From: Myxococcus stipitatus
GTDB lineage: Bacteria; Myxococcota; Myxococcia; Myxococcales; Myxococcaceae
NCBI RefSeq assembly: GCF_037414475.1
Contig: NZ_CP147913.1
Span: 6,756,001 to 6,820,000, forward strand
Length of the DNA stretch: 64,000 bases
Direction of reading: 5' to 3'
In this document: in pieces, positions 26,111 through 35,346 of the stretch
Position numbering within the stretch: the first letter of the stretch is position 1
Layout: every line of letters begins with the position of its first letter
The notes under the pieces: model-generated
Seen by the model: only the letters and a program-made list of their open reading frames with translations
Databases searched by the model: none
What the model was told of the DNA's origin: nothing
Translations under genes and position numbers: made by a program

Positions 26111-26551
26111 GCCTCTGCGCGGGCTTGGTGTTGCGTTGCCTGAGGGCGGGACCACCTGGGCCCAGCGCCACTCTGGGACTCCTCGATTCGAGGAGTCGAG
26201 ATGGGGCGAGTCTCTGCCGTTCTTCACTCGCCCCACCGTCAGACCTCAAGAGGTCGTAGTTCCCGACGCCTGGCATGCCCCGGGTGTTGAACCTCCCTGA
26301 GGGCAGGGCGGCGCAGGCCCAGCGCCACTCTGGCTCTTCTTGATTCGAGATGGGGTGGGCTTCCGGCGTTAAACCCCCGCGCCACCGTCAGAGCTCAAAA
26401 GGTCGTACTGCCCGAAGCCAGGCCTTTGCGCCTGCCCTGGGTGTTGCGCCGGCCTGAGGGCGCGGCCACGCAGGCCCAGCGCCACTCTGGGACTTCTTGA
26501 TTCGAGATGGGGCGGGCCTCTGCCGTTCAACACCCGCCCCACCGTCAGAGC
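26111..26551. repeat. Three tandem copies of a ~157-bp structured unit
   Basis: The segment CCCAGCGCCACTCTGG starts at 26161, 26318 and 26475, exactly 157 bases apart. The units also share CTGAGGGC, GATTCGAGATGGGG and CCACCGTCAGA. Each can form a GC stem: GGGGCGAGT with ACTCGCCCC in copy 1, GGGGCGGG with CCCGCCCC in copy 3 (26509-26516 with 26533-26540), and an imperfect version in copy 2. Copy 1 also holds a palindrome, GACTCCTCG-ATT-CGAGGAGTC (26177-26197). The unit includes a copy of the last codons of the RNase E/G gene, so the array seems to come from its 3' end. Confidence 0.75.
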
Positions 26552-29368
26552 TCAGTCCGTGCCGCCCGAAGGCTCCGAGCCACCCTGGCTCGACGTCGGA
26601 GGCGCTGAACCGCCGCCCCCTTCGTTGCCGCCTCCATTGCCACCTGACGAACCGTGGCCTCCGCCGCGCTCGCCGCGACGCTCACCCCGGTCACCACGCT
26701 CGCCCCGGTTCTCGCCGCGTTCACCACGCTCGCCGCGTTCAGCGCGTTCACCACGCTCGCCCCGGTTCTCGCCGCGTTCAGCGCGCTCGCCGCCCCGGTC
26801 ACCACGCTCGCCCCGGTTCTCGCCGCGTTCAGCGCGTTCACCGCGCTCGCCTCGTTCACCGCGCTCGCCTCGGTTCTCGCCGCGTTCACCGCGCTCGCCA
26901 CCTCGGTCGCCACGCTCGCCCCGGTGCTCGCCGCCCCGGTCGCCGCGCTCACCGCCGCGGTTCTCGCCGCCTCGGTCGCCGCGCTCTCCACCGCGCTCTC
27001 CGCGAGGCCGGTCACCACCACGGTCCGGACGCCGCCCGTCGCGGCGGTCATCGCGGCGCTCTCCGCCACGGTCCCGGTCGCGCCCGCCGCTCCGGCGGTT
27101 CTGGTCCTGCCTCCCGAAGCCTCCGCTGTCCGGCTTGCGCTGCTGCATCGCCAGCTCGCCGTCACCCGAACCCGGGGACGAGGCCACCTTGTGCTCCGGG
27201 CCCGTCGCCGACCGTCCGTAGATGTCGTACTGCTCGCGGTGGTAGTTCTGCTGCGCCTTGACCTGGATGGACTTGTTGTACCGGTCCATCAAGTGCCGCA
27301 GCTCGTTGCGCTCCTCGCCCTGGAGCAGGCGCGCCACCTCCGCGTTGCAGTTGATGACCAGCGTCGAGTCCTTGTAGCCCGGCGCTTCCCGGCGAATCTC
27401 GCGGAAGATTTCGTACGCCACCGTGGTGGCCGTCTTCACGAATCCGTTGCCGTCGCAGTACGGGCAATCCTCGTGCAACACGCGGCCAATGGACTCGCGC
27501 ACGCGCTTGCGCGTCATCTCCACGAGGCCCAGCTCGGAGATGCGCAGCACGTTCGTCTTGGCCTTGTCGCGGCCCAGCGCCTCTTGCAGCGCCTTGAAGA
27601 CCTTGTCCCGGTTCTGCGCCTTCTCCATGTCGATGAAGTCGCAGATGATGATGCCGCCGATGTTGCGCAGCCGGAGCTGGTAGACGATCTCCTTGGCCGC
27701 CTCGACGTTGATCTTGGTGATGGTCTCCTCGAGGCTCTTCTTGCCGACGTACCGCCCCGAGTTGACGTCGATGGCCGTGAGCGCCTCGGCCTGGTCGATG
27801 ATGAGGTAGCCGCCGCTCTTCAGCCACACCTTGCGCTGAGTGGCCCGCTGCAGCTCCTGCTCGATGCCGTACGCATCGAAGACGGTGTCATCGCCCTCGT
27901 GCAGCGCCACGCGGTCTCGCAGCGCCGGGTCCTGCGCGGTGACGAACCCCAGGATGCGCTCGTACTCCTCGCGGTCATCGACGACCAGCTTCTCCACGTC
28001 GTGCGCGAACAAGTCGCGCGTGGCGCGCAGGATGAGGTCCAGGTCCGGATGCAGCAGGCCCGGCCCGCCCCGCTTCTCGTTCTTGCGCACCACCTGGTTC
28101 CACACCTCGATGAGGAACCGGATGTCGCTCTCCAACTTCTCCTGCGGAACGTTCTCCGCCACCGTGCGCACGATGAAGCCCGTGCCGGGCGGACGCAGCC
28201 GGTCCACGATTTCACGCAGCCGGCGGCGCTCCTTCTCATTGGAGATGCGACGGCTGATGCCCACGTGGTCCACCGTGGGCATGAACACCAGCTGCCGGCC
28301 CGGAATCGAGATGTGCGAGGTGAGGCGGGCGCCCTTCGTGCCGATGGGGTCCTTGGAAATCTGGACCACCACCTCCTGGCCCACCTTCAGCAAGTCCTCG
28401 ATCTTGTCCGTCCGGCGCGGCTTGACCTTCTCCTTGTCGTCGTCGCGCTTGTCCCGGCGCTTCTCGTCCTGCTTGTGCCGGCCCTTGTCCTTCTCCCGGC
28501 CTCGCGGCTCGCGCGCTTCCCGAGCCTCGCGCGGCGTGCGCCGCTCACCAGACACCTCGGAGGGACGCGCCACCTGCACGGCCTCCTCGCTCCCCGGCGC
28601 CGGAATGATTTCGCTCAGCGCGGTGGCCGCGTGCGGAGGCGGCTCGGGAGGCGACATCGCCACCGCCAACGCGGCGGCGGCCTCCTCGGTGGACAGCGTC
28701 GGGGCCTCCGAAGAAGCCGCGGCCGCCTCGGACGAAGGCGCCACCTCCGTCACCACGGCGGCCACGGAGGCCGTCTCGACGGAGGCGGGCACCACGGGCT
28801 CGGAGCCTTCACCCACGACGGGTGCCAGCTCCACGGTGGCCACGGCAACAGCCACCTCGGCCTCACCTGCGACTGGCGCGGCCTGGGGCTCGCTCGAGGT
28901 CGCCACGTCGATGGAGGGGGCGTTCGCCGCCAGCTCCAAGAGGGTGTCGCGCGGGAGCGTCTCGGTGCGGTGGGCCTGGGCCTCACCCGCGAGCTCCTCC
29001 GCTTCCGCCTCCACGTCCACGGTCGGCCCCGCGTCGCGGGCAGCGGCCTCCGCGGCCTCTGCCTCCGACTCGTCGGGGACGTCGGGCGCGTCTTCGTGCT
29101 CGCCTTCGGTCAGCTCGAACTGGGCCCGGGCGAAGTCCGGGTCGTAGACGACGTCGCTGACGTAGAGGAACGCGGCCTTCTCCAGGCCGATGTCCACGAA
29201 AGCCGCTTGCATGCCGGGGAGCACCCGGACCACGCGGCCTTTGTAGATGTTGCCAACGACGCCCTTGTCCTTTTTACGCTCGAGATAGAACTCCGCGATG
29301 TGCCCGTTCTCGACGAGCGCCACACGCGTCTCGCGACCCGCGGCGTTGATGACGAGGATGCTGCTCAT
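26552..29368 (-). CDS. RNase E/G-family endoribonuclease with large insert and RGE-rich tail
   Basis: A 938-residue protein beginning MSSILVINAAGRETRVALVE. The S1 domain starts at about residue 38 (GNIYKGRVVRVLPGMQAAFV) but is split by an insert of about 240 residues (about 88-330) rich in Ala/Glu and then Lys/Arg. The catalytic part follows, with DVNSGRYVGKKSLEETI, CDFIDMEKAQNRDKV and the zinc-link CPYCDGNG. The last ~150 residues are GERGDRGGE-type repeats, probably RNA-binding and disordered. It should process and decay RNA. The gene is monocistronic, with its 3' end inside the 157-bp repeat array. Confidence 0.93.
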   Translation of the reverse strand: MSSILVINAAGRETRVALVENGHIAEFYLERKKDKGVVGNIYKGRVVRVLPGMQAAFVDIGLEKAAFLYVSDVVYDPDFARAQFELTEGEHEDAPDVPDESEAEAAEAAARDAGPTVDVEAEAEELAGEAQAHRTETLPRDTLLELAANAPSIDVATSSEPQAAPVAGEAEVAVAVATVELAPVVGEGSEPVVPASVETASVAAVVTEVAPSSEAAAASSEAPTLSTEEAAAALAVAMSPPEPPPHAATALSEIIPAPGSEEAVQVARPSEVSGERRTPREAREAREPRGREKDKGRHKQDEKRRDKRDDDKEKVKPRRTDKIEDLLKVGQEVVVQISKDPIGTKGARLTSHISIPGRQLVFMPTVDHVGISRRISNEKERRRLREIVDRLRPPGTGFIVRTVAENVPQEKLESDIRFLIEVWNQVVRKNEKRGGPGLLHPDLDLILRATRDLFAHDVEKLVVDDREEYERILGFVTAQDPALRDRVALHEGDDTVFDAYGIEQELQRATQRKVWLKSGGYLIIDQAEALTAIDVNSGRYVGKKSLEETITKINVEAAKEIVYQLRLRNIGGIIICDFIDMEKAQNRDKVFKALQEALGRDKAKTNVLRISELGLVEMTRKRVRESIGRVLHEDCPYCDGNGFVKTATTVAYEIFREIRREAPGYKDSTLVINCNAEVARLLQGEERNELRHLMDRYNKSIQVKAQQNYHREQYDIYGRSATGPEHKVASSPGSGDGELAMQQRKPDSGGFGRQDQNRRSGGRDRDRGGERRDDRRDGRRPDRGGDRPRGERGGERGDRGGENRGGERGDRGGEHRGERGDRGGERGERGENRGERGERGERGERAERGENRGERGDRGGERAERGENRGERGERAERGERGERGENRGERGDRGERRGERGGGHGSSGGNGGGNEGGGGSAPPTSSQGGSEPSGGTD
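26660..27065 (-). repeat. Coding minisatellite of the RNase E/G tail
   Basis: Imperfect units of 9 to 24 bases, built on CGC/GAG/CGG-rich codons, encode GERGE, GERGD, GGERA and GENR blocks. The reading frame is kept throughout. The repeat explains the very regular forward-strand pattern CGCTCGCC/CGTTCACC seen here. Confidence 0.8.
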
Positions 29369-29928
29369 GGACGAATCCTGGACGCGCGCGCGGTAGGGCG
29401 GACCTCAATACCGGACGGGAGGCGGCAAGACGCCGCGCCTCCGAGCACGCTGCGAAGGGAGAGGCGGCCTCCGGAGGCCCTCCAGTCAGGACGGCCTTCC
29501 CGGTCTGTCCGGGGACGGCTCGCGTCACGCTGTCGAGGGCCAAGGGGACCACCGCCTGCTCCTCCGAGTTCAATCGCTCCGCTTTGCGACCGGCACCCTG
29601 CCGGGCGGAGCCTTGTCTTCTAAACAGCGTTCGAGGTCCTCCACCACGCGCGTGCCGCCCGCTCCCTCCTTCCACACCCGGTCGGTACCCTTCAGTGGGT
29701 CACCTTGGGGGGGCGACTTGGAGCCCTGGCGCAGCCGACGCGCCCGGAGGTATCCGGGAACGCAACCCGTCAAAAATTCACGACTGGGCGTGACCTCCGC
29801 CAATGCGGAGCGTCACACAAGCGCCCAGAAACACGGGGAGTTTTCCATGCCCCCGCCACACGTGTAAAGCCGAGAAACGGCTTCCATCCACTGCCGGGCA
29901 GAAGCCGGTTGCCTCCTCGGCAGGTCTT
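29369..29928. other. 560-bp intergenic region with hairpins
   Basis: No gene could be supported. It holds the leader of the RNase E/G gene (minus), an inverted repeat GTGACCTCCGC-CAAT-GCGGAGCGTCAC (29790-29815), and a short stem AAGCCG-AGAAA-CGGCTT at about 29871-29887. The short stem could end transcription of the ligA-acylphosphatase-DUF3052 run on the minus strand, but its T-tract is weak. Confidence 0.35.
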
Positions 29929-30372
29929 TCAGGCCTGGGCGGGGGCCTGCTTGCGGCCCTCGGGCTTGTCCAGCCGCCCCCGCGGCCGGCGCACCAGCCT
30001 CAGGCCCGTCCACGTGGAGTCGATGATGCAAATCTTGTTGTCCACCAGACCGATATCCAGCGCGGCCTGACGGACGAAGTCCTCGGAGAGGCTCGTCTTG
30101 ATGCCCTCCCCGCCGGGCCAGCAGACCCAGATTCCCCCCGTCAGGGCCATGGCGCGCGCGAGCGCGGGCAGCCGCTGCACCAGCTCCTTGGCGTCCTGGG
30201 AGAAGAAGAGGATGACGTCCAGCCCCGTCTGCGCGGTGATGAGGAACTCCACGCCGTCCGGCAGTGGGTTGAGCCTCTGGACGAAACCCCGCGGGGGGTT
30301 GATGACGGACACCTTGGACCCGGCCCGGATGCCGAGCATGGCCGGCAGGGACGCCAACGCGTACGGCGTCAT
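29929..30372 (-). CDS. DUF3052-family protein
   Basis: A 147-residue protein; the start at ATG 30372 gives MTPYALASLPAMLGIRAGSK, typical of DUF3052 (KLGIK.G..V.v.n.P). A segment of the Rossmann-like fold reads TAQTGLDVILFFSQDAKELV, and GGIWVCWPGGEGIKTSLSED is the family motif. The function is unknown. The start overlaps the 3' end of the acylphosphatase gene by four bases, so the two are co-translated. Confidence 0.8.
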   Translation of the reverse strand: MTPYALASLPAMLGIRAGSKVSVINPPRGFVQRLNPLPDGVEFLITAQTGLDVILFFSQDAKELVQRLPALARAMALTGGIWVCWPGGEGIKTSLSEDFVRQAALDIGLVDNKICIIDSTWTGLRLVRRPRGRLDKPEGRKQAPAQA

Positions 30373-30656
30373 GATGTGCGCTCCACGATGAAGTGACTGA
30401 ACTCGCCGGTGGCCTCGCCGTCCATGCGCCCGACGCTGTCGACTCGCGCCTGGGATGGACCTCGGTGGCACCAGCGGATGAACTCCTCCAGCATTCCCGG
30501 CTCACCTTCCACCACGGCCTCCACGGAGCCGTCCGCGCGGTTGCGCACCCAGCCGGCAAGGCCCAGGCGTGTCGCCTCGACTCGGGCGCTCTCCCGGAAG
30601 AAGACGCCCTGCACCTTGCCCTGGATGCGCAGCGTCGTCCGCCGCGAGCCGCTCAT
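30369..30656 (-). CDS. acyP: Acylphosphatase
   Basis: A 95-residue acylphosphatase. The phosphate-binding loop GKVQGVFFRESAR carries the catalytic Arg, and GWVRNRADGSVEAVVEG carries the catalytic Asn. It hydrolyses carboxyl-phosphate bonds of small acyl phosphates. The length is normal. It starts 12 bases after the stop of ligA and overlaps the DUF3052 gene, so the three form a minus-strand unit. Confidence 0.93.
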   Translation of the reverse strand: MSGSRRTTLRIQGKVQGVFFRESARVEATRLGLAGWVRNRADGSVEAVVEGEPGMLEEFIRWCHRGPSQARVDSVGRMDGEATGEFSHFIVERTS

Positions 30657-30668
30657 GGAACGAATGCC

Positions 30669-32693
30669 TCACCCTCTGACGTCCGGCTGCAACAACTGCA
30701 GGAACGCCTGCTCGTCCAGGATTCTTACTCCGAGTTCCTGTGCCTTCTTCAGCTTGCTGCCGGCATCCTCCCCGGCCACCACGAAATCGGTCTTGCGCGA
30801 GACACTTCCGGCCACCTTCCCGCCACGCCGCTCCACTTCCTCCTTGGCCTGTTCCCGCGTCATACCTGTCATCGAGCCGGTGAGCACCACCGTCTTGCCA
30901 ACAAAGGGGCCGCCCGTGGCCACCTGGGGCGGGGCAGGGGAGACCCCCGCGTCGAGCAGGGCGCGGATGGCCTCCTGGTTCTGGGGCTCCTGGAAGAAGG
31001 CGTGGATGACCTGGGCCATGACGGGGCCCACGTCCTTGACGCGGCTGATGTCCTCCAGCGACGCGGTGAAGAGCATGGGCGCCTGCGGGAAGGCCTCCGC
31101 CAGGGCCTTGGCCGTGGCGTCCCCCACGTGGCGGATGCCCAGGGCGTAGAGGAAGCGGCGCTGGGTGGTGCCCTTGGAGCGCTCCAGGGATTCCAGCAGG
31201 TTCTCCGCGCTCTTGTCGCCCATGCGCTCGAGCGTCAACAGCTTCTGCTTGGTGATGCCGTACAGGTCCGCGAACGTCTTCACGGTGCCGGTGGCCACCA
31301 GCTGCGAGGCCAGCTTGTCGCCCAGGCCCTCGATGTCCATCGCGAGGCGGCTGGCGAAGTGGCGGATCTTCTCCACCAGCTGCGCGGGGCAGGACGCGCC
31401 CGTGCAGCGGATGACGGCGCCGTCCTCGTCCTTCGTGGCGACCGCGCCGCAGACGGGGCAGTGCTTGGGGAACTCGAAGGGCTGGGAGTCCGGGGGGCGC
31501 TTGGAGAGCACCGTGGAGACGATTTCCGGAATCACGTCTCCGGCGCGGCGCACGAAGACGGTGTCGCCCTTGCGCACGTCCTTGCGGCGCATCTCGTCTT
31601 CATTGTGCAGCGTGGCGCGAGCCACGGTGACGCCGCCCACCTTGACGGGCTTCAGGTGCGCGACAGGCGTCAGCGCGCCGGTGCGGCCCACCTGGATGCC
31701 AATGTCCAGCACCTCCGTGGACTCCTCCTCCGGCGGGAACTTGTACGCCACCGCCCAGCGGGGGCTCTTGGAGACCTGGCCCAGCCGCTTGCGCTGGTCC
31801 TCGTCGTCCACCTTCACGACCATGCCGTCCACCTCGAAGGGAAGCTCGTGCCGGCCCTTCAAGGAGTCGTCGTAGGCCTTGCGGACACCGTCGATTCCCT
31901 CCGCGCGCCGGGCCTGATTGACGGGGAGGCCCAGGGACTTCAGGTACTCCAGCTTCTCGGTGTGGGACTTGAACGCGGGCACGCCCTCGGTGGCGAGGCA
32001 CTCGTACAGGAACACGGAGAGCGGGCGCGTGGCCGTCTCCTTCGGGTCCAGCTGGCGCAGGCTTCCGGCCGCCGCGTTGCGCGGGTTGGCGAAGAGCGGT
32101 TCACCCTCTTCCTCTCGCTTGTCGTTGAGCTTCTTGAAGTCCGCCTTGCGGATGAAGACCTCGCCGCGCACCTCCAGCACCGCGGGCACCGGCGTGTCAT
32201 CCAGGGGGAACAGCTCCATGGGCAGGCTGCGGATGGTGCGCAGGTTGCCGGTGACGTCCTCGCCCGTGGTGCCGTCTCCGCGGGTGGCGCCCTGCACGAA
32301 GACGCCCTTCTCGTAGCGCAGGGCGATGGCCAGGCCGTCCAGCTTGGGCTCACACACGTACGTGACGGAGGGCGCGCCGAGCAGCTTGCGCACGCGCTCG
32401 TCGAACTCGCCGAGCCCCTCGTCGTCGAAGATGTTGGCCAGAGAGAGCATGGGGGCGCGGTGGACCACCTCGCCAAACTCGTCGGCCGCCTTGCCGCCCA
32501 CGCGCTGGGTGGGGGAGTCCGGCGTCAGGAGGCTCGGGTGTTTCTCCTCCAGCGCCTGCAGCTCGCGCATGAGCGTGTCGTATTGCGCGTCGCTGATCTC
32601 CGGCGAGTCGAGCACGTAGTAGCGGTGGTTGTGGTGGGCCAGCTCACGGCGGAGCTCGCGGGCTCGGGCTTCGGCGGTCTTGAAGTCGTCCAC
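30669..32693 (-). CDS. ligA: NAD-dependent DNA ligase
   Basis: A 674-residue LigA starting at GTG 32693. The order is Ia domain (HNHRYYVLDSPEISDAQYD), the adenylation site with the nucleophile Lys in CEPKLDGLAI, and the OB fold. The four-Cys zinc finger comes next (CPVCG ... CTGASCPAQ), then HhH repeats and a C-terminal BRCT domain (GKTVVLTGSMTGMTREQAKE). It seals nicks in replication and repair, using NAD. All expected domains are present and the length is standard. Confidence 0.97.
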   Translation of the reverse strand: MDDFKTAEARARELRRELAHHNHRYYVLDSPEISDAQYDTLMRELQALEEKHPSLLTPDSPTQRVGGKAADEFGEVVHRAPMLSLANIFDDEGLGEFDERVRKLLGAPSVTYVCEPKLDGLAIALRYEKGVFVQGATRGDGTTGEDVTGNLRTIRSLPMELFPLDDTPVPAVLEVRGEVFIRKADFKKLNDKREEEGEPLFANPRNAAAGSLRQLDPKETATRPLSVFLYECLATEGVPAFKSHTEKLEYLKSLGLPVNQARRAEGIDGVRKAYDDSLKGRHELPFEVDGMVVKVDDEDQRKRLGQVSKSPRWAVAYKFPPEEESTEVLDIGIQVGRTGALTPVAHLKPVKVGGVTVARATLHNEDEMRRKDVRKGDTVFVRRAGDVIPEIVSTVLSKRPPDSQPFEFPKHCPVCGAVATKDEDGAVIRCTGASCPAQLVEKIRHFASRLAMDIEGLGDKLASQLVATGTVKTFADLYGITKQKLLTLERMGDKSAENLLESLERSKGTTQRRFLYALGIRHVGDATAKALAEAFPQAPMLFTASLEDISRVKDVGPVMAQVIHAFFQEPQNQEAIRALLDAGVSPAPPQVATGGPFVGKTVVLTGSMTGMTREQAKEEVERRGGKVAGSVSRKTDFVVAGEDAGSKLKKAQELGVRILDEQAFLQLLQPDVRG

Positions 32694-33287
32694 GGTGCGC
32701 GTCCTTACCCCAAATCGCCCCCAGCGAGGGCGCGTGCAATGCGGCGCAATCTAGAGCGTCCCCCCGACATGTCTCGAACCCTGTCTCAGCGCGTCGGCCG
32801 CGCGGGCGCGAGCACGCCCTGCCACGTAGGTCCAACATCACGCGGTGCGTGAGGGCGCGCGGTGTCACATCCGGGGATTCTCATGCGGGGCCTGTCAGAA
32901 CCCGCGCTGGGATGCCGCGAGCGGAGGGCTCACGGGCCGCGAAGCAACCCGGCGGGTCCTGGCCCCGGGGTGGCAAGCCGTACCGTGGGGGGCGGGAAAT
33001 GTCCGGCCCCAGGCTCATGTTGCTCATCAGGAAGAGTCCGCGCCGAAGCCTGCAAGATGCCTTGACAGGCCTGGAGGGGGTCAATAACGTCCCCGCGCGG
33101 TTCACTGGCGCAGGATTCATTACGGCGCCATCTCTTCCCCAAACCAACGGCCCTCACCCGCGCAGTCCCCCACAGGGATTCCGGTAGGGCCGCCTCCGGA
33201 AGGTGCCTCCGTGGCCGTGCGGACACCTCCCCGGCAATCGAGCGCCCGAGTCCTCGGGCACCCCACACCTCCCCAAGCGTTCGAGAC
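32694..33287. other. 594-bp divergent intergenic region (ligA / rho)
   Basis: No gene was found. It contains the leaders of ligA (minus) and rho (plus). A possible rho promoter has TTGACA at 33062-33067 followed about 17 bases later by TAACGT, leaving a leader of about 190 bases. A long leader is common for rho genes, which are often autoregulated by attenuation, but no specific structure is claimed here. Confidence 0.4.
33062..33090 (+). promoter_or_regulatory. rho: Putative rho promoter
   Basis: A perfect -35 box TTGACA (33062-33067) with a weak -10, TAACGT (33085-33090), 17 bases downstream. The neighbouring GTCAATAACG is the most AT-rich run in this interval. Confidence 0.35.
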
Positions 33288-34922
33288 ATGCGCAAAGCCC
33301 GTACTTCGAGAGAGAAGGCCGCCGACGTCGCCGCACCCGTCGAGGCCGACGACAAGCCCCGCCGCAAGCGCGCGGCGGCGAAGACCGCCGACAGGGAAGA
33401 AACCGAGAAGCCCTCCCGCTCGCGCCGGACGACCCGTCGCGATGAGGACCTGGGCGCGGAGGCCGAGCCGGAGACCGCCGAGGCGAGCGCCGAAGCCCCC
33501 CGTCCGGTGCTGACGCCCATCTCACGTCCCGTCCGGGATGACGACCTCCAGGAGGCTCGCATCTCCGGTGAGGACACGTCGCCCGCCGCGTCGCTGCCGC
33601 CCGCGCCGGAGGCCCCCGAGGCCCCGGCCATCACCGAGGTGAGCCGCGACGGCGCCCCGATGCAGGTCATCAAGCTCAATGACCTGAAGCGGATGAAGAT
33701 CACGGACCTGTCCAAGATGGCCCACGACGTGGGCATCGAGGGCTACCAGGGTCTGAAGAAGCAGGACCTCATCTTCGCGCTCCTTGGTGGCATCGCGGAC
33801 AAGCGCTTCGAGGTCCACGCCGAAGGCGTGATGGAGCTGCTCAGCGACGGCTTCGGCTTCCTGCGCAGCGCGGACAGCGACTACCAGCCCAGCCCGGACG
33901 ACATCTACGTGTCCCCGTCGCAGGTGCGCCGCTTCAACCTGCGGCCCGGCGACACGGTGACGGGCCCCATCCGCCAGCCCCGCGAGGGCGAGCGCTTCTT
34001 CGCGCTCCAGAAGGTGGACAAGGTCAACTTCGCGGACCCGATGTCGGACGCGGCGCGCGAGCGCATCCTGTTCGACAACCTCACGCCGCTGTATCCGACG
34101 CGCAAGCTCAAGCTGGAGCATGAGTCGTCGGAGATGACCACGCGCATCATCGACATGTTCTGCCCCATCGGTCTGGGCCAGCGCTGCCTCATCGTGGCGC
34201 CTCCCAAGGCCGGCAAGACGGTGCTCCTGCAGAACATCGCGCACGCCATCAGCCGCAACCACCCGGACGTCTACCTCATCGTGCTGCTCGTGGATGAGCG
34301 CCCCGAGGAAGTGACGGACATGGAGCGCAGCGTGCGCGGCGAGGTGGTGTCCTCCACCTTCGACGAGCCCGCCACGCGCCACGTGCAGGTCGCGGAGATG
34401 GTCATCGACAAGGCCAAGCGCCTGGTCGAGCAGAAGTACGACGTCTGCATCCTGCTGGACTCGATTACGCGTCTGGCGCGCGCCTACAACACGGTGGTGC
34501 CGGCCTCCGGAAAGATTCTCTCCGGCGGCGTGGATGCCAACGCGCTGCACAAGCCCAAGCGCTTCTTCGGCGCCGCGCGCAACATCGAGGAGGGCGGCTC
34601 GCTGACCATCATCGGCACGGCGCTCATCGACACCGGCAGCCGCATGGACGAAGTCATCTTCGAGGAGTTCAAGGGCACCGGTAACTCCGAAATCGTCCTG
34701 GACCGGAAGCTGATGGAGAAGCGCATCTTCCCGACGCTGGACATCAACAAGTCCGGTACGCGCAAGGAAGAGCTGCTCCTGTCGCCGGGTGACCTGGTGC
34801 GCATCACCGCGCTGCGGCAGGTGCTCCACCCGTTCACGCCCATTGACGCCATGGAGTTCGTGCTTAAACACATGCGTCCGACGGCCTCGAACGCCGACTT
34901 CCTCGGCTCGATGAACCGTTAG
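33288..34922 (+). CDS. rho: Transcription termination factor Rho
   Basis: A 544-residue Rho. The extra N-terminal ~120 residues are charged and Ala/Pro-rich, absent from the ~420-residue enterobacterial protein. After them comes the Rho N-domain (KRMKITDLSKMAHDVGIEGY) and the cold-shock RNA-binding domain (LLSDGFGFLRSADSDYQPSP). The ATPase has Walker A APPKAGKT and VDERPEEVTDM, with Q- and R-loop segments present. The hexamer unwinds RNA-DNA hybrids and ends transcription. A long inserted N-terminus is common in high-GC bacteria and may alter RNA binding or condensation. Confidence 0.96.
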   Translation: MRKARTSREKAADVAAPVEADDKPRRKRAAAKTADREETEKPSRSRRTTRRDEDLGAEAEPETAEASAEAPRPVLTPISRPVRDDDLQEARISGEDTSPAASLPPAPEAPEAPAITEVSRDGAPMQVIKLNDLKRMKITDLSKMAHDVGIEGYQGLKKQDLIFALLGGIADKRFEVHAEGVMELLSDGFGFLRSADSDYQPSPDDIYVSPSQVRRFNLRPGDTVTGPIRQPREGERFFALQKVDKVNFADPMSDAARERILFDNLTPLYPTRKLKLEHESSEMTTRIIDMFCPIGLGQRCLIVAPPKAGKTVLLQNIAHAISRNHPDVYLIVLLVDERPEEVTDMERSVRGEVVSSTFDEPATRHVQVAEMVIDKAKRLVEQKYDVCILLDSITRLARAYNTVVPASGKILSGGVDANALHKPKRFFGAARNIEEGGSLTIIGTALIDTGSRMDEVIFEEFKGTGNSEIVLDRKLMEKRIFPTLDINKSGTRKEELLLSPGDLVRITALRQVLHPFTPIDAMEFVLKHMRPTASNADFLGSMNR

Positions 34923-34951
34923 GCCACACGCACTGGCCAGAAGGAGGGTCC

Positions 34952-35266
34952 ATGTCCCGCCTCGCGCTTGTCCGGATGTTCTCCCTTGTCGTGGGAGTGA
35001 CACTGGGAGGTGGATGGGGATGTGACGTGGACCCCGGAGACCCGGGGGAGGACATGCCCCCGGTGCTCTCCAATCGCACCTGTTACTCAGATGACGATTG
35101 TGTCCCCAACGCGTGCTGCGGGGAGGGGACCGCCGTCACCCATGTGGAAGACGCGCCGACGTGCGGCATCGCTCCCTGCTCGGGCGAGTGTCCCGACGGC
35201 ACCATCGACTGTGGCCGCTGTGTTCCGTTCTGCCGGGGCGCCCGCTGCGCCGCCGCGTGCCGATGA
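34952..35266 (+). CDS. Small cysteine-rich exported protein
   Basis: A 104-residue protein with a very good ribosome site (GGAGGGTCC before ATG 34952). An N-terminal hydrophobic signal (about 6-22) ends GGGWGCD, which could be a poor lipobox. The mature part has about a dozen Cys, with motifs CYSDDDCVPNACCGEG and DCGRCVPFCRGARCAAAC. This is a pattern seen in many myxobacterial secreted or lipoprotein families of unknown function. It follows rho by 29 bases but is probably expressed separately. Confidence 0.7.
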   Translation: MSRLALVRMFSLVVGVTLGGGWGCDVDPGDPGEDMPPVLSNRTCYSDDDCVPNACCGEGTAVTHVEDAPTCGIAPCSGECPDGTIDCGRCVPFCRGARCAAACR

Positions 35267-35346
35267 CCCGGCCCGTGGACCTTGGTGCCTGTTCCGAGGC
35301 GTGGCCCCGGGTCAGCTCGCGTCAGTGATTGGACGCGGGATGTTCG

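Noticed and set aside
26660..27065. Regular repeats that could look like a CRISPR array
   Set aside because: The units are 9 to 24 bases with no constant spacers and keep a reading frame encoding the RNase tail.
26654..29623. 989-codon plus-strand frame antisense to RNase E/G
   Set aside because: No domains; its Ala/Leu/Thr repeats mirror the RGE repeats of the real gene on the other strand.
29570..29803. 77-codon minus-strand frame in the interval after the RNase start
   Set aside because: No ribosome site, no family and no conservation signal; too weak to list as a gene.
30393..32852. 819-codon plus-strand frame antisense to ligA
   Set aside because: Shadow of the DNA ligase gene, which has all expected motifs.
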